Source: Adiantum capillus-veneris (lineage: Eukaryota; Streptophyta; Polypodiopsida; Polypodiales; Pteridaceae). From it: a DNA stretch of 60,000 bases. Positions 1-8,729 of this stretch are shown here, piece after piece; positions within the stretch are counted from its first letter, which is position 1; every line of letters begins with the position of its first letter. A program made the translations under genes and the position numbers. The notes under the pieces were generated by a model. That model was not told where the DNA came from, ran no database searches, and saw only the letters and a list, made by a program, of their open reading frames with translations. The DNA lies in NCBI GenBank assembly GCA_014529385.2, contig CM043958.1, forward strand, positions 137,621,043 to 137,681,042, written 5' to 3'.

Positions 1-139
1 TGAGTTACCTGAAGAAGGTGACACACTTTACTTTTTTCTTTGGTATTATTCTTATCATAGACTCTGAATTTTAAGGTCTTAGCACTATTTATTTTGTAGT
101 GCTTGGCACAAAAGTCGCTTTTGTGCTGAAACTCGATGA

Positions 140-1768
140 GTGTCAAATAGTGAAAGGCCGAAGGTTAGAGAGGCTAAGTGTCACTCTAATGAACGAGGCC
201 CTTCTGCAAACCAAGCGAAGGGATTCAGTCGACCCGAGCCATCTCCCACCCCATCTTTTAGCGTGCAATTAGAGAAAGACATTTGGTGGTTGGGTGCTAT
301 TGAGGTGCCCAAAGAGACCAATGGAGTACTTTCATGGATTTTTGAGATAACTCCATGGATCACCGAAGTAATACACTCCCAAATTGCAAGTCAGAAGTTG
401 GAGATTGAGGGTTTTGGTAGTTATGATGTGGAGTGGCACTTAGGTGGGGATTTGAAGACCATAAAGTGTTTGCTTGGCTGCAAACAAGGGGCTTCTTCTC
501 TCATGCCTTGTCCATTTTGCACTTGAGGGTACAAACCTAATGGAAAAAATCACATAAGAGCACTGCAAAGGCCGGTTCCATGCTTCCATGGCAAGGGCAT
601 GGAGAACAAGGGTTAGATTGTCGTGATGTCGGAGATGAAGGTAGAGAATGTGAAGCGTTTATTCTGAGATGTCCCATGCTCAATGCCCTAGATCGTGATC
701 AAAAGGACCACGCTTGGAATCCAATCTTTCGATTTTCTCTATCGAATGTACATTTTTGTACATTACACGCATTCATGCGCATTTTTGATAGGCTATTGAA
801 GCTCCACATTGACTATGCTTTCACAATGAAACCGTTGGAAAAGTCCCAGGAAGCGATCGAAAGAGTGGAGGTACTCTTGAATTCCATTGGCTATCACGGT
901 GGAAATGTGTCTATCATTGCTGCAAAGAACACAGGGGAGGCCCATGAAATTGCTCAACAAGTGTCAATGAGTGGACAAAAAGCTAGACACTTTTTGAAGA
1001 AAGTTTCCCAAGGAAAGCCAAGTCGATATGATGCTCAAAACAGATCCAACCAGCAGGCAGGTAACCTTTGGGAGCTTTGGAAGGAGTTATGCAAAGCTAC
1101 TACCGACAATGATTCAAATGGCGAGCTTGCAAACAAGCGCAAGCAAGTTTGGGCACATTTTGATAAAATGGTCAAGCTTATGGGCCTTAACAGCACAACA
1201 GAAGAACAACACCAATCATTTCAAGAAGCCTTGGCGGATTTTACCAAGGTCTTCACCCTTTCTTGGGGTGAAAATAACATCACACATTACATGGTAAGTC
1301 ATTTTACATGGTGTATTCATTACAAGGGATTGTTTTTATTTAATAATGTGGATCGTTTACTCATGTGAACAGCATATCTTGTTTGCGCATGGTGCATTTT
1401 TTATGCACAAGTATGGATCGCTTGAAATTTTTAGCACTCAAGGCATGGAGAAGTCCCATTATCGAGCAAGGGGAGTGTACTTCAAAAATACTCGACATGG
1501 TGGTGGAATGGTGCAATCCAATTATTTGGAGGAGATGTTCAATTGGTTTTTTCGCACAACATTTGTTCGTAAGCTCACAATGGAGCGTGCACGACAATCC
1601 AAGATTGCTATTCAAGTGCGGAAATGGAGTCGTCAAGAGCATAGTAACATTTGGAAAATGTCGCAAGGTCCCACCAAGCATGCTACATGGCGGCGATGCA
1701 GAGTGCGACAAGGATCAAAGTGGATACTGCGCGAGTCACTAAACATGAACACAGGGTCCAACTCTTAG
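140..1768 (+). pseudogene. Transposase-like gene, decayed, 5' part missing
   Basis: Three open stretches in shifting frames (140-526, 580-1368, 1346-1768) read as one broken protein. The first ends in GGDLKTIKCLLGCKQ followed by a CPFC zinc-binding-like pair. The second has VHFCTLHAFMRIFDRLL, then a region ending LSWGENNITHYMV. The third has GSLEIFSTQGMEKSHYRAR and a NTRHGGG motif. From memory, this layout (a GGDLK..L-G...CPFC block, a leucine-rich helix, a terminal H-rich block) recurs in transposase-like 'uncharacterized' proteins of plants and invertebrates, but I cannot name the superfamily. Frameshifts near 530-600 and 1300-1350 and a stop after CPFC mark it as broken. There is a stop just before 140, so the N-terminal part is missing or lies upstream in another frame. 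It could instead be a host gene with unresolved introns. A related relic lies at 11530-11760 on the other strand. Confidence 0.55.
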
Positions 1769-1827
1769 CGACATGTTCATTTAAAAAATAATACTGTTTT
1801 TTAAAAAAATAGTGTGAACAGGGCCCT

Positions 1828-1835
1828 TATAAATA
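1828..1835 (+). promoter_or_regulatory. TATA box of the histone H3-like gene
   Basis: TTATAAAT lies 58 bases before the H3-like ATG, a plausible distance for a TATA box about 30 bases before a start site near 1860. It sits in the short gap after the transposase relic, so the H3-like gene seems to have its own promoter rather than relying on readthrough. Confidence 0.55.
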
Positions 1836-1892
1836 TTGCATGCTCTCATAAACCACTCATTTCTTAAGAACAGGTGAGCTCTTACCAATGAA

Positions 1893-2774
1893 ATGGCGTG
1901 CACCAAACAAACCGCGAAAGAGCATCCGCCTGCCAACAAAAACACCCTCCAAGGATGTGAGAAGCCGTCATGGCTTAAAGGCACAAGAAAACGGCCACGA
2001 ACGCCTGGCCGTTCCAGGAACTCATCTGGTAGTGGGCATGGTGGTAGGGCACGAGAGTCATCGAGGACTGTTGAATCTCCACCTCCTCAAGATATAACAC
2101 CTAGAAGGAGAATGAAGCAACGTGCCCAGCACTGGAGAGAAGAAGAGGGCCAGCAAACAACAGAGTCCGATAGGGAGCAGCCGTCTCACCACCAATCACA
2201 AACAGGACCATCCAGGACTCGGGTGGTCCATACAGACACTGAATCAGAGAGTGAGCCACCATGGCTGCGAGAAAAAATACCACGCACACACCGGGTGGCC
2301 GTTGGGGGGAAGACATTGCCTGGACGCCAGGGAGCTCTCCCTACACGACAGGATCGGCAGCCAAGGGAAGAGGAAGAATCAGAAGAGGCTGCAAAACCAG
2401 CCCCTAAGCATGTAAACAGGCGCAAGTCTAAGTTTTTCAAGAAGCCTAAACGCCGCCCGCCAGCAAATGTGCAAGTGCCCCCAAGACAACCGCAGCGGCG
2501 CCGAAAAATAGCAAGGGCATTTGCAGAAATCCGCCACTACCAGAAGACGACGGAGCTTTTGATTCGACGCGCCCCCTTTGCTCGCACTGTGAAGGAGGTG
2601 CTTCAAAGCTATGGAAATCAGTATAGAATGCAAGCAATAGCGCTAGAGGCTATTCAAGAAGCTGCAGAGGCCCACATCATTTCGGTGTTGGAAGATACCA
2701 ACCTATGCGCCATACATGCAAAGCGAGTGACAATACAGCCAAAAGATATGCAGCTTACACGTCGATTGCGATGA
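1893..2774 (+). CDS. Histone H3 variant with very long N-terminal tail
   Basis: This is a 293-residue intact, intronless ORF. Residues 1-8 read MACTKQTA, which is the canonical H3 start with Arg2 changed to Cys; the next residues are K, E, H, so Lys9 and Ser10 are lost while Lys4 is kept. Residues 211-293 are a histone H3 fold: [15 protein letters not shown] matches the alpha-N/alpha-1 region and [15 protein letters not shown] matches the alpha-2/alpha-3 junction. The usual C-terminal GERA is missing. Loop 1 has canonical H3 length, so it lacks the longer loop of plant CENH3, and the Lys79 position is Gly. Residues about 9-210 are unlike any H3 tail: rich in Arg, Lys, Pro, Ser and Glu, with an acidic patch near 157-166 and RRR/RRPP clusters near 186-204. 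A normal H3 is about 136 residues. The expected role is nucleosome formation in specialised chromatin; this is inference. The ATG at 1893 has G at -3 and G at +4. An out-of-frame ATG five bases upstream (1888) has a weak context. No histone 3' stem-loop was seen. Confidence 0.85.
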   Translation: MACTKQTAKEHPPANKNTLQGCEKPSWLKGTRKRPRTPGRSRNSSGSGHGGRARESSRTVESPPPQDITPRRRMKQRAQHWREEEGQQTTESDREQPSHHQSQTGPSRTRVVHTDTESESEPPWLREKIPRTHRVAVGGKTLPGRQGALPTRQDRQPREEEESEEAAKPAPKHVNRRKSKFFKKPKRRPPANVQVPPRQPQRRRKIARAFAEIRHYQKTTELLIRRAPFARTVKEVLQSYGNQYRMQAIALEAIQEAAEAHIISVLEDTNLCAIHAKRVTIQPKDMQLTRRLR

Positions 2775-2948
2775 GACTTCGAGCATTAGCCAAGTTACCC
2801 TTCTTTTTGTATTGCACACCCTTATCTTTGTAATGATTTGACTTTCCAATGACAATATGTTCAACAGTTGTGTCTACTTTGTCTATTATCTTTGTAATGA
2901 AATGACTTTGTAATTTCAAGTTATGTATGTAATTTCAGTCAATTTCAG

Positions 2949-3141
2949 TAAATTTGTGCTTTTTAAGTACCCTTGGGGGTAGATAAGCTTACAAGGGGCA
3001 AAAAAAAGCCTGGCCACAAGGGCGCGCAAATGGCCCATCCAAAACTGATGAATGGGCCATTTGCGCGCCCTTGTGGCCAGGCTTTTTTTGCCCCTTATAG
3101 GCTTATCTACCCCCAAGGGTACTTAAAAAGCACAAATTTAC
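2949..3141. repeat. Hairpin 1, about 90-bp arms
   Basis: The left arm starts GTAAATTTGTGC and includes GCCTGGCCACAAGGGCGCGC. The right arm repeats it as reverse complement and ends GCACAAATTTAC. Arms are about 90 bp with only a few mismatches, around a short loop near 3040-3050 (ccaaaactgatga). The GC-rich core contrasts with the AT-rich surroundings. A transcript could form a very stable stem. Confidence 0.9.
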
Positions 3142-3480
3142 TAAAACCTATTGGTTTTGCAACATTATTTTACATGGATCCTTGTGGACACCCTTTTTTG
3201 GCCATTTCAAGCTTTGAATTCCCTATAGGATATCAAAAAAAAAAACATATTGTGAAACCAAGTGTCTATGCAACATTAATTTGGAATTTTCAAATGTCCA
3301 ATGTAATTGGACTGTTTGGTGCAGGGGTGTACTAGGTAGAGCTAAAGCAGGTGATAGTGTGCTGGAAACTTCATTTCATAATTGATTTCACCTTTTCTAG
3401 TGTCCTTGAGTGTGAACATATGCTGGAATTGCCATAGAAAGGGTGCATCTAAATTAATGATGCAAAACCAATTCATTTCA

Positions 3481-3675
3481 ATAAATTTGTGCTTTGTAAG
3501 TATCTTAGGGGGTAGATAAGCCTACCAGGGGCAAAATAAAGCCTGGCCACAAGGGCGCGCAAATGGCCCATCCAAAACTAATGGATGGGCCATTTGCGTG
3601 CCCTTGTGGCCAGGCTTTTTTTGGCCCTTGGTAGGCTTATCTACCCCCTAGGAAACATAAAATACCTAAATTTAC
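3481..3675. repeat. Hairpin 2, diverged copy of hairpin 1
   Basis: This has the same architecture and the same GC-rich core (GGCCACAAGGGCGCGCAAAT) as hairpin 1, with scattered substitutions in both arms. Both arms still pair despite the changes, so the copy was either made recently or kept symmetrical. The loop lies near 3575-3580. Confidence 0.85.
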
Positions 3676-3722
3676 TGAAATTGAATGAAATTACATACAG
3701 AACTTGAAATTACAAAGTCACT

Positions 3723-3889
3723 AATCAAAACAATTTTCATATCACCAATTGAAACAATTTTCAAGATTGACAAATCACATTCAAAAGAATTTGCAAGATA
3801 GAGAGACAATTTCAAATATTTTTTATTACTTCCAAAACGGTGATTTTACATCATGTATCTGAGGAGTTCATAATTTTTTTGACCATTTC
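3723..3889. other. AT-rich 3' flank of the minus-strand gene
   Basis: No ORF. AT-rich sequence between the inverted repeat and the stop of the minus-strand gene; probably its 3' untranslated region and end-processing site. Confidence 0.3.
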
Positions 3890-5428
3890 CTAGCGCCTAT
3901 TTTGCGCGTAAGGCAACTCCCCAGTCAAGAGGGACTGCGCTATGGCCTTTGGGTCAGTTGAGCCAATGGAAGCATGTATCCCTATCTGGGCAAGCACTTT
4001 ACCACGAAAGCCAGTGCCAAACGCTCTGCATACAAGGGATCTACGCGCTAGGAACACTTGATGTGCAGTTTGAGCAATGGTGCTCAAACAGAAAAACTCG
4101 CTCAAAGCTTTTAACGACCAAGTCATAAAATGGGCTTGGGGAGTAAATTCATTATGGATAATGGCCACATCGCCAGGGGGGAGTTGTCCTAGGTAATGCG
4201 CAAGGGAAGCTTGAGGTCCAAAGCCCGTCCGCTTGCCACCCGTCCTTGCAGCAAAATCATCAACCTCCACGACATCCTGTCATAAACCGATGAAGGTTGA
4301 GAAAAAAGAGAATGAAGGATAAAATAGTAACATGAAATTTAGGATACAGTTTGCCTCCTGCTCCTTGTTGTCCTCCTCCTGTTGCCCTTTGCATCCAAGT
4401 CAATACTCCCATGCACCACAGATACGACCTTTGGATCATCAGGTGGGAGGTTGCATAATGGCATAGGCATCCTAGCAGCCTCAACCTTGGCTTACGTGGC
4501 TTGGAATTCTTCATCATCCACGTGCAACTACTCTGCTGCCAGGACCTCCGCACATACAACTGCAATAGTGTCAGCAATAGAGTCCCCATCTGGCAAGAGC
4601 TTGCTTTCTAGGGCATCTGGCGTATTGTCTAAGGGACATTTGGTGCTGTTGCATAGCACGCTCAAGCATTCATCCATGCGCAGGCCAAATGATTTCTCCA
4701 AATCATGCAAGAACACATACTCCTCCCCATCCACTAACACTGAGGAGAAGCGACTGATTTCTACCTCTGGGATAGCCACATCCGTCAGTGGTAGTGGCAT
4801 TGGAGTGTCACTAGGGCCAGCCGCAACTATGGATTTCTCAACCACGTCCTCAAGACCCCTAGGGTACTGGAGCCGGTGTTTCTTTCCTTCTGCTGTGCAG
4901 GGTTCATGGGGATAACCTGCTGCTCCTTGGTGTCCTTGATAAAGGACCCAACCTGAAGGTGTGGTAAGCGAAGCTCCTCCAATCAGGTTCCTCGCTCACC
5001 AAGAAGATAAATGTTGTGAGCCAAGAAAGGTACTCCACCCCCAACTTGCGCTTCTTGAGCGCTGACACCCCTGGGGCTTGCTTGTCCAAGTAATGGCCTG
5101 CATTGGTTGCAATTTCTTGGAATCGTTGCAACCACTTGGAGAATGGGCGATCACCTTTGTGTATATAGCGCAAAAGATTGCAAGGCACCCAGATCCCTAC
5201 ATGTGGGGGGATAGATACATAATATTTTATGATGTGCTCCTCCATGAACGTAAAAATCTCGGCAAATGCATCCATGTGAAGGGCAACTGTGGCATCAAGG
5301 TCAGGGAGACGAGTAAAAAAGGTGTGGAGGTCCAACTTCCCTTTGTATTTGATGTCCTCGAGGAAGAGGATGAAGCGTGACAAAGGGGTGGATGTGGCTG
5401 CAGATGCAGAGGCTGTGGAAGCATCCAT
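3890..5428 (-). pseudogene. Unrecognised gene with TATA box and probable U12-type intron
   Basis: The gene begins at ATG 5428 (MDASTASASAATSTPL), 83 bases after a TATA box. The first open part runs to 4904. Reading then continues in another frame from about 4960, so a frameshift or an unresolved intron lies near 4960-4990. That second frame (VEISRFSSVLVDGEEYVFLH...) meets TAG at 4528-4530 and TAA at 4492-4494 but stays codon-like to 4348. A 71-base intron (4277-4347) follows: donor GTATCCTAAAT, branch-like TTTCTCAACC about 20 bases before the acceptor AG. The phase is 0, and the last exon 4276-3890 encodes DVVEVDDFAARTGG... to ...LPYAQNRR. Spliced in phase, the parts would give a protein of about 490 residues. 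I recognise no family; the VLVDGEEYVFLHDLEKSFGL stretch loosely recalls small DNA-binding folds, but this is weak. Two nonsense codons suggest a recent pseudogene. Alternatively, more introns exist than I resolved. Confidence 0.5.
4277..4347 (-). other. Intron, probable minor-spliceosome (U12) type
   Basis: On the minus strand it starts GTATCCTAAAT and ends TTTATGACAG. The first seven bases equal the GT-AG subclass U12 donor, and TTTCTCAAC matches the U12 branch consensus at seven of nine positions, about 20 bases before the acceptor. Removal joins two codon-phased reading frames in phase 0. Confidence 0.5.
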
Positions 5429-5510
5429 GTTTAGCCTGGGGTGTAGATAGAGAGTGGAGGAGCTCAAGAGATGCAAAAGTGAAAATAGTGAATGAGTTAG
5501 GTGGCCCCCC

Positions 5511-5520
5511 TTTTATAATG
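5511..5520 (-). promoter_or_regulatory. TATA box of the 5428 minus-strand gene
   Basis: CATTATAAAA on the minus strand, followed by a pyrimidine-rich leader to the ATG at 5428. The spacing predicts a start near 5485 and a leader of about 55 bases. Confidence 0.5.
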
Positions 5521-5672
5521 GACCCTTTTTTTAAGACATTAAAAAAAGGCACTTTCACCAAAAAATGATTTCTCATCCCAATGCAAAAAATTATATTCAA
5601 AGGCATGATTTGCCGAAGCAAATCATGTTGATTATAGCGGGGACCGGTTTGAAAATTGCAAGAGTTACAAAG

Positions 5673-7013
5673 TTATAAGATCGATAGCATAGTTCCATCC
5701 ATCCCCCAATCCTCCTCGACCTTCAATTTGTCTTCCATTCTCTTCCCAATCTGCGGACATTCATTACAATAAGCATCCAATGATCGACAAACCATGATGT
5801 ATTGAAAATGTGGTGGAAGCATTCTCACCTTGTGACCTTGTAAACGAAATTGTGCTTGTTGAAGGGCCTCAAAACCCATAATAACCAAATGTTCTCGAAC
5901 ATTACTGAGAGTCCAATGCTTGTTCACTTGGACTGCCTCCAAAGCATCGTTGGGCATCTTCACTGCAATGTCAAAGCTTGCAATAGCGTCGCCCACACTC
6001 TATAAGGGAGTCCACACTCCAAGCTTGCACATCCAACGATCATAGTGAAATCGTATGTACAAGGAGGTGCGGGATTTCAAATAGCGCATTCCAATACCTG
6101 AAGCTCCAACCTTACAACGGTACCAGTCCCCGTTGTGCATGCCCTCCACAAAACCTCAGTCCTCTTCTAAAAGCCTTCCTAATTTCTCGTAATGCGCATC
6201 TTTACATACAAGCATTGTGGTAGTCTCCACAAATCCAAACTCTTTAAAAATGTGCACAAAACAATGAATAAGCAAACACCAACTCAAGCCCACAGACCTA
6301 GAAGCTTTAGAGTATTTCAAAGAGTTTTGGACATCCATTATCATCTTTTGCTTGAAAGATGCTACCGAGCACAAATCTGGCACCGGCCACTCCATACTTA
6401 ATAAGGAAGTTACTTTGATGGGTTCAAGAGTTCCAAACGCTTGTGTAGAAGTAGGGACAATATAGGAGTGAGAATAGAAGAAAATCCTTCTTTGAACCAG
6501 TTTGGTTGGGCAAAGATGTGGGAACATTATTGCTCCAATATCCGCATGTATAGCATTGAATGTGCCGGAGAGACTATGTAGTGGCTGCTCCTCCACCAAC
6601 GTGGATAGAAATATGACTATAAATGCATGACAAATCTTAAGTATGAATCCATAATAACATTACACTGTGATTTCACACCTAGCTTTGTATTCTCAAAACA
6701 TGTACTTACAATGTGTTGGAAATCGAGGTGGTTGTTGCAAATGCATGGTTGACATTGAGAAAACATGTTGCACAATGGCTACGGTCCCCTTGTCTTTGCG
6801 GTTCTTGAAGCCAAGGAGCTTTCCTTTCCAATGAAGATCCAAGTTTGCACGATTCTGCACACGATGAGGGCCAATAGCAGATGGTTGCATGTATACCCAA
6901 GCACCTTTGGTGAACTCTTATGGCACCCACTCATCATCTACACCTCTAGTGTTGTGGCATGCAAGTGCTGTGACCTCATCCTTTGGCCGCCTTTGCGAAG
7001 TAGAGTTGGCCAT
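5673..7013 (-). pseudogene. Unrecognised intron-containing gene with three in-frame stops
   Basis: From ATG 7013 one frame runs MANSTSQRRPKDEVTALA..., meets TAA at 6918-6920, continues through EFTKGAWVYMQP and reaches a consensus donor (CACATT/GTAAGT) at 6710/6709. The intron 6617-6709 (93 bases, ends TTTATAG) removes cleanly in phase 1. The frame then continues from 6616 to TAA at 5673 apart from TGA at 6156-6158 and TAG at 6000-6002. Between the stops the sequence stays protein-like (GDWYRCKVGASGIGMRYLKS; WTLSNVREHLVIMGFEAL). The intact product would be about 415 residues. I recognise no domain. Good splice sites with isolated stops suggest a gene that died recently, or one with stop readthrough or misassembled bases. 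It lies in tandem with the 5428 gene, same strand, about 240 bases apart. Confidence 0.5.
6617..6709 (-). other. Intron, U2 type, in the 5673-7013 gene
   Basis: Donor GTAAGTACATG, acceptor TTTATAG, 93 bases. Its removal keeps one reading frame open across the junction (phase 1). Confidence 0.6.
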
Positions 7014-7090
7014 GGTTGAGCAAAGAAAACTAGGAGGAGGAGAAGGACCTTGCTTGTTGCTACAATGTACAGAGGATAAAGTGATATGAA

Positions 7091-7210
7091 AAGGTGGATA
7101 ACCCTTGTGGCAATGGGAGGAGAAGGTGGATAACCCTTGCTTAGTGTGGCAATGGGAGGAGAAGGTGGATAACCTTTGCTTGGTGTGGCAATGGAAGGTG
7201 GTAGGGGAGG
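7091..7210 (+). repeat. Minisatellite, three copies
   Basis: The core AGGTGGATAACCCTTG recurs at 7092, 7124 and 7163, with TGGCAATGGGAGGAGA between copies. Period is 32-39 bp. It lies directly upstream of the minus-strand gene starting at 7013, so it could be in its leader or promoter. Confidence 0.75.
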
Positions 7211-7744
7211 AGAGAGGAGCTTCCTTGCTACAGCAATGGAGATGGTGTAGAGAGAGAGTGTGTTGGAGTAGAGGATGAGTGTGATGGTTGCAACCAAGGA
7301 GGGGTTGGAAAAGGGGTTCTAGAGAGAGAAAATCACTTTTTTCCTAAGAACTACTTTTGGGGGAGCTCTGGATAGCAAAAAAATATTTTTCAAAAGTTTT
7401 TTAAAAAATTTGAATTTTAGGGTTTTTGGGTGCACGTTTTGACTTTTTGAGGTCAAAAAATGTTTTTTTGACCATAAAATAGTTTTAGGGGGGGTTTTAA
7501 GAAGATGAAATTTGAGTTTTGAAAATTTTGAAAAATTTCAAATTTTTGGGGTTTTTTCAGAACCGGATAAAAAATGAGGGAAGTTGGAAGTTCCATATGC
7601 CCCCCCCCCCCGCCCCACCCTACCCCACCTTCTCACTAGGTAAGAGCCCATTTAAGAAGTGTAAGACTACTTTGTACCCCTACATTTTTGAGGAAATAGA
7701 GTGTGTCCACCACCCTCTTCTCATTGGCTGGCCTCTAATTAACC
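7211..7744. other. No gene seen; A/T and C homopolymer runs
   Basis: T-rich and A-rich runs at 7330-7560 and a C-run near 7601-7613. A short open stretch at 7519-7785 is low complexity and does not look like a protein. Confidence 0.3.
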
Positions 7745-7983
7745 CTAATCCCAAAGGGCCCCTAGAGGGTTCATATTTTTCCTAATGCCATGTGCCATCA
7801 CCATCTGAAAACCATCCACAAAGAACATGAATCCAAGCACAAAATCATTGTCAAAGTATCTTGTGAAAACCTGTGAAAGAAGCTCCACATGTGTGCTCCA
7901 AAAACCGTGTCTCTCAAGAGCGCGCATCGATGGTGTGTAAACGCCTCCGTGACTCTTTGCCCAAATCTACGAAAAACCCTCAA
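7745..7983 (-). pseudogene. Short coding-like relic, unidentified
   Basis: Two overlapping minus-strand frames together read as one piece (...FRRFGQRVTEAFTHH then RALERHGFWSTHVELLSQVF...). The composition is protein-like, but no family is recognised. A frameshift near 7930 is needed to join them. It may be part of the Copia interior whose primer-binding site lies at 8499. Confidence 0.25.
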
Positions 7984-8498
7984 ACCACAAGTTGAAATTA
8001 CATCTTCAACTCAATATTTATGCACCTAACTTTGAGCACCTGCTGTGCTTTCAAAAGTGCATCAAACTCATACACTATGCGAAAATAGAAAACTTACAAA
8101 TTTTGTATACATTCAATCTGAGCTAAATATCAGCAAAATGGTGAGGAATTCGCAAAAATTTTCTTCTACAAAGTTGTAGAGCACGTCGAAACAAATGTGT
8201 ATAAAGGGTAGAATTCTCGGACTTGCATTCTATAAGGAGAAAAACAAATCTACAAACGATGCTGTTGTGCACACAGTTTTTAGGACAACACCTTCACTTA
8301 CACACAATCTTCCATACTCCTTTCTGAGCTTTCACAAGAGCATACATAATTGTCAAATGAGCTCACAAGCTCATTGCATTCTCACAAAGCTTCCAAGATT
8401 TCTTGATCTCTCTACCACCACCAAGCTTAAGCCGCCATAGCTGAGCTCCATCGCTTTCGTCTCGTCTCACGGGAAGTTGTCGCGCATGTGTCGCCAAA

Positions 8499-8510
8499 GC
8501 TCTGACACCA
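8499..8510 (-). other. Copia primer-binding site (initiator Met tRNA type)
   Basis: GCTCTGACACCA on the plus strand is the reverse complement of a one-base variant of TGGTATCAGAGC, the usual plant Copia primer-binding site. It directly borders the LTR to its right, so the element runs leftwards on the minus strand. Confidence 0.65.
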
Positions 8511-8556
8511 ATTGTAAGTGTGCAAATGCGATGCGTGTGCGGAGAGACGGAGAGAC

Positions 8557-8563
8557 AGAGAGA

Positions 8564-8640
<77 letters not shown>
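8557..8640 (+). repeat. (GA)n microsatellite
   Basis: About 84 bp of nearly pure AG repeats inside the LTR. Open reading frames through it (Arg-Glu or Ser-Leu repeats) are artefacts. Confidence 0.95.
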
Positions 8641-8643
<3 letters not shown>

Positions 8644-8729
8644 GATGTGGGGTGGAGCTCCTAAATCTCACTCTATGAGCACAGTGTGAGAATGAGTGAT
8701 ATCTCCTTATTCTTTGTATGGATAAAGAA

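Larger units (their letters stand above)
2902..3722. repeat. Large composite inverted repeat between convergent genes
   Basis: The outer left arm (about 2902-2965, GACTTTGTAATTTCAAG...) returns as reverse complement at about 3657-3722 (...CTTGAAATTACAAAGTC) with few mismatches. Inside lie two hairpins (2949-3141 and 3481-3675) that are themselves near-palindromes and are related to each other. The sequence just inside them, around 3131-3165 and 3440-3480, is also inverted (TTGGTTTTGCA against TGCAAAACCAA). The result is a symmetrical 820-bp structure with arms inside arms. It could be a foldback or MITE-like element, or a pair of such elements in opposite orientation. No coding function is visible. 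It falls in the 3' region of both the H3-like gene and the minus-strand gene ending at 3890, and could affect 3' ends or produce double-stranded RNA. Confidence 0.8.

Noticed and set aside
1893-2774. Centromeric histone CENH3
   Set aside because: Loop 1 has canonical H3 length and the [15 protein letters not shown] block is H3-like. Plant CENH3 normally has a longer loop 1 and a different alpha-2. Not excluded by function, only by sequence type.
2973-3335. 120-residue plus-strand ORF across hairpin 1
   Set aside because: Arises because a palindrome reads alike on both strands; the minus-strand twin (2916-3116) shows the same peptide. Not a gene.
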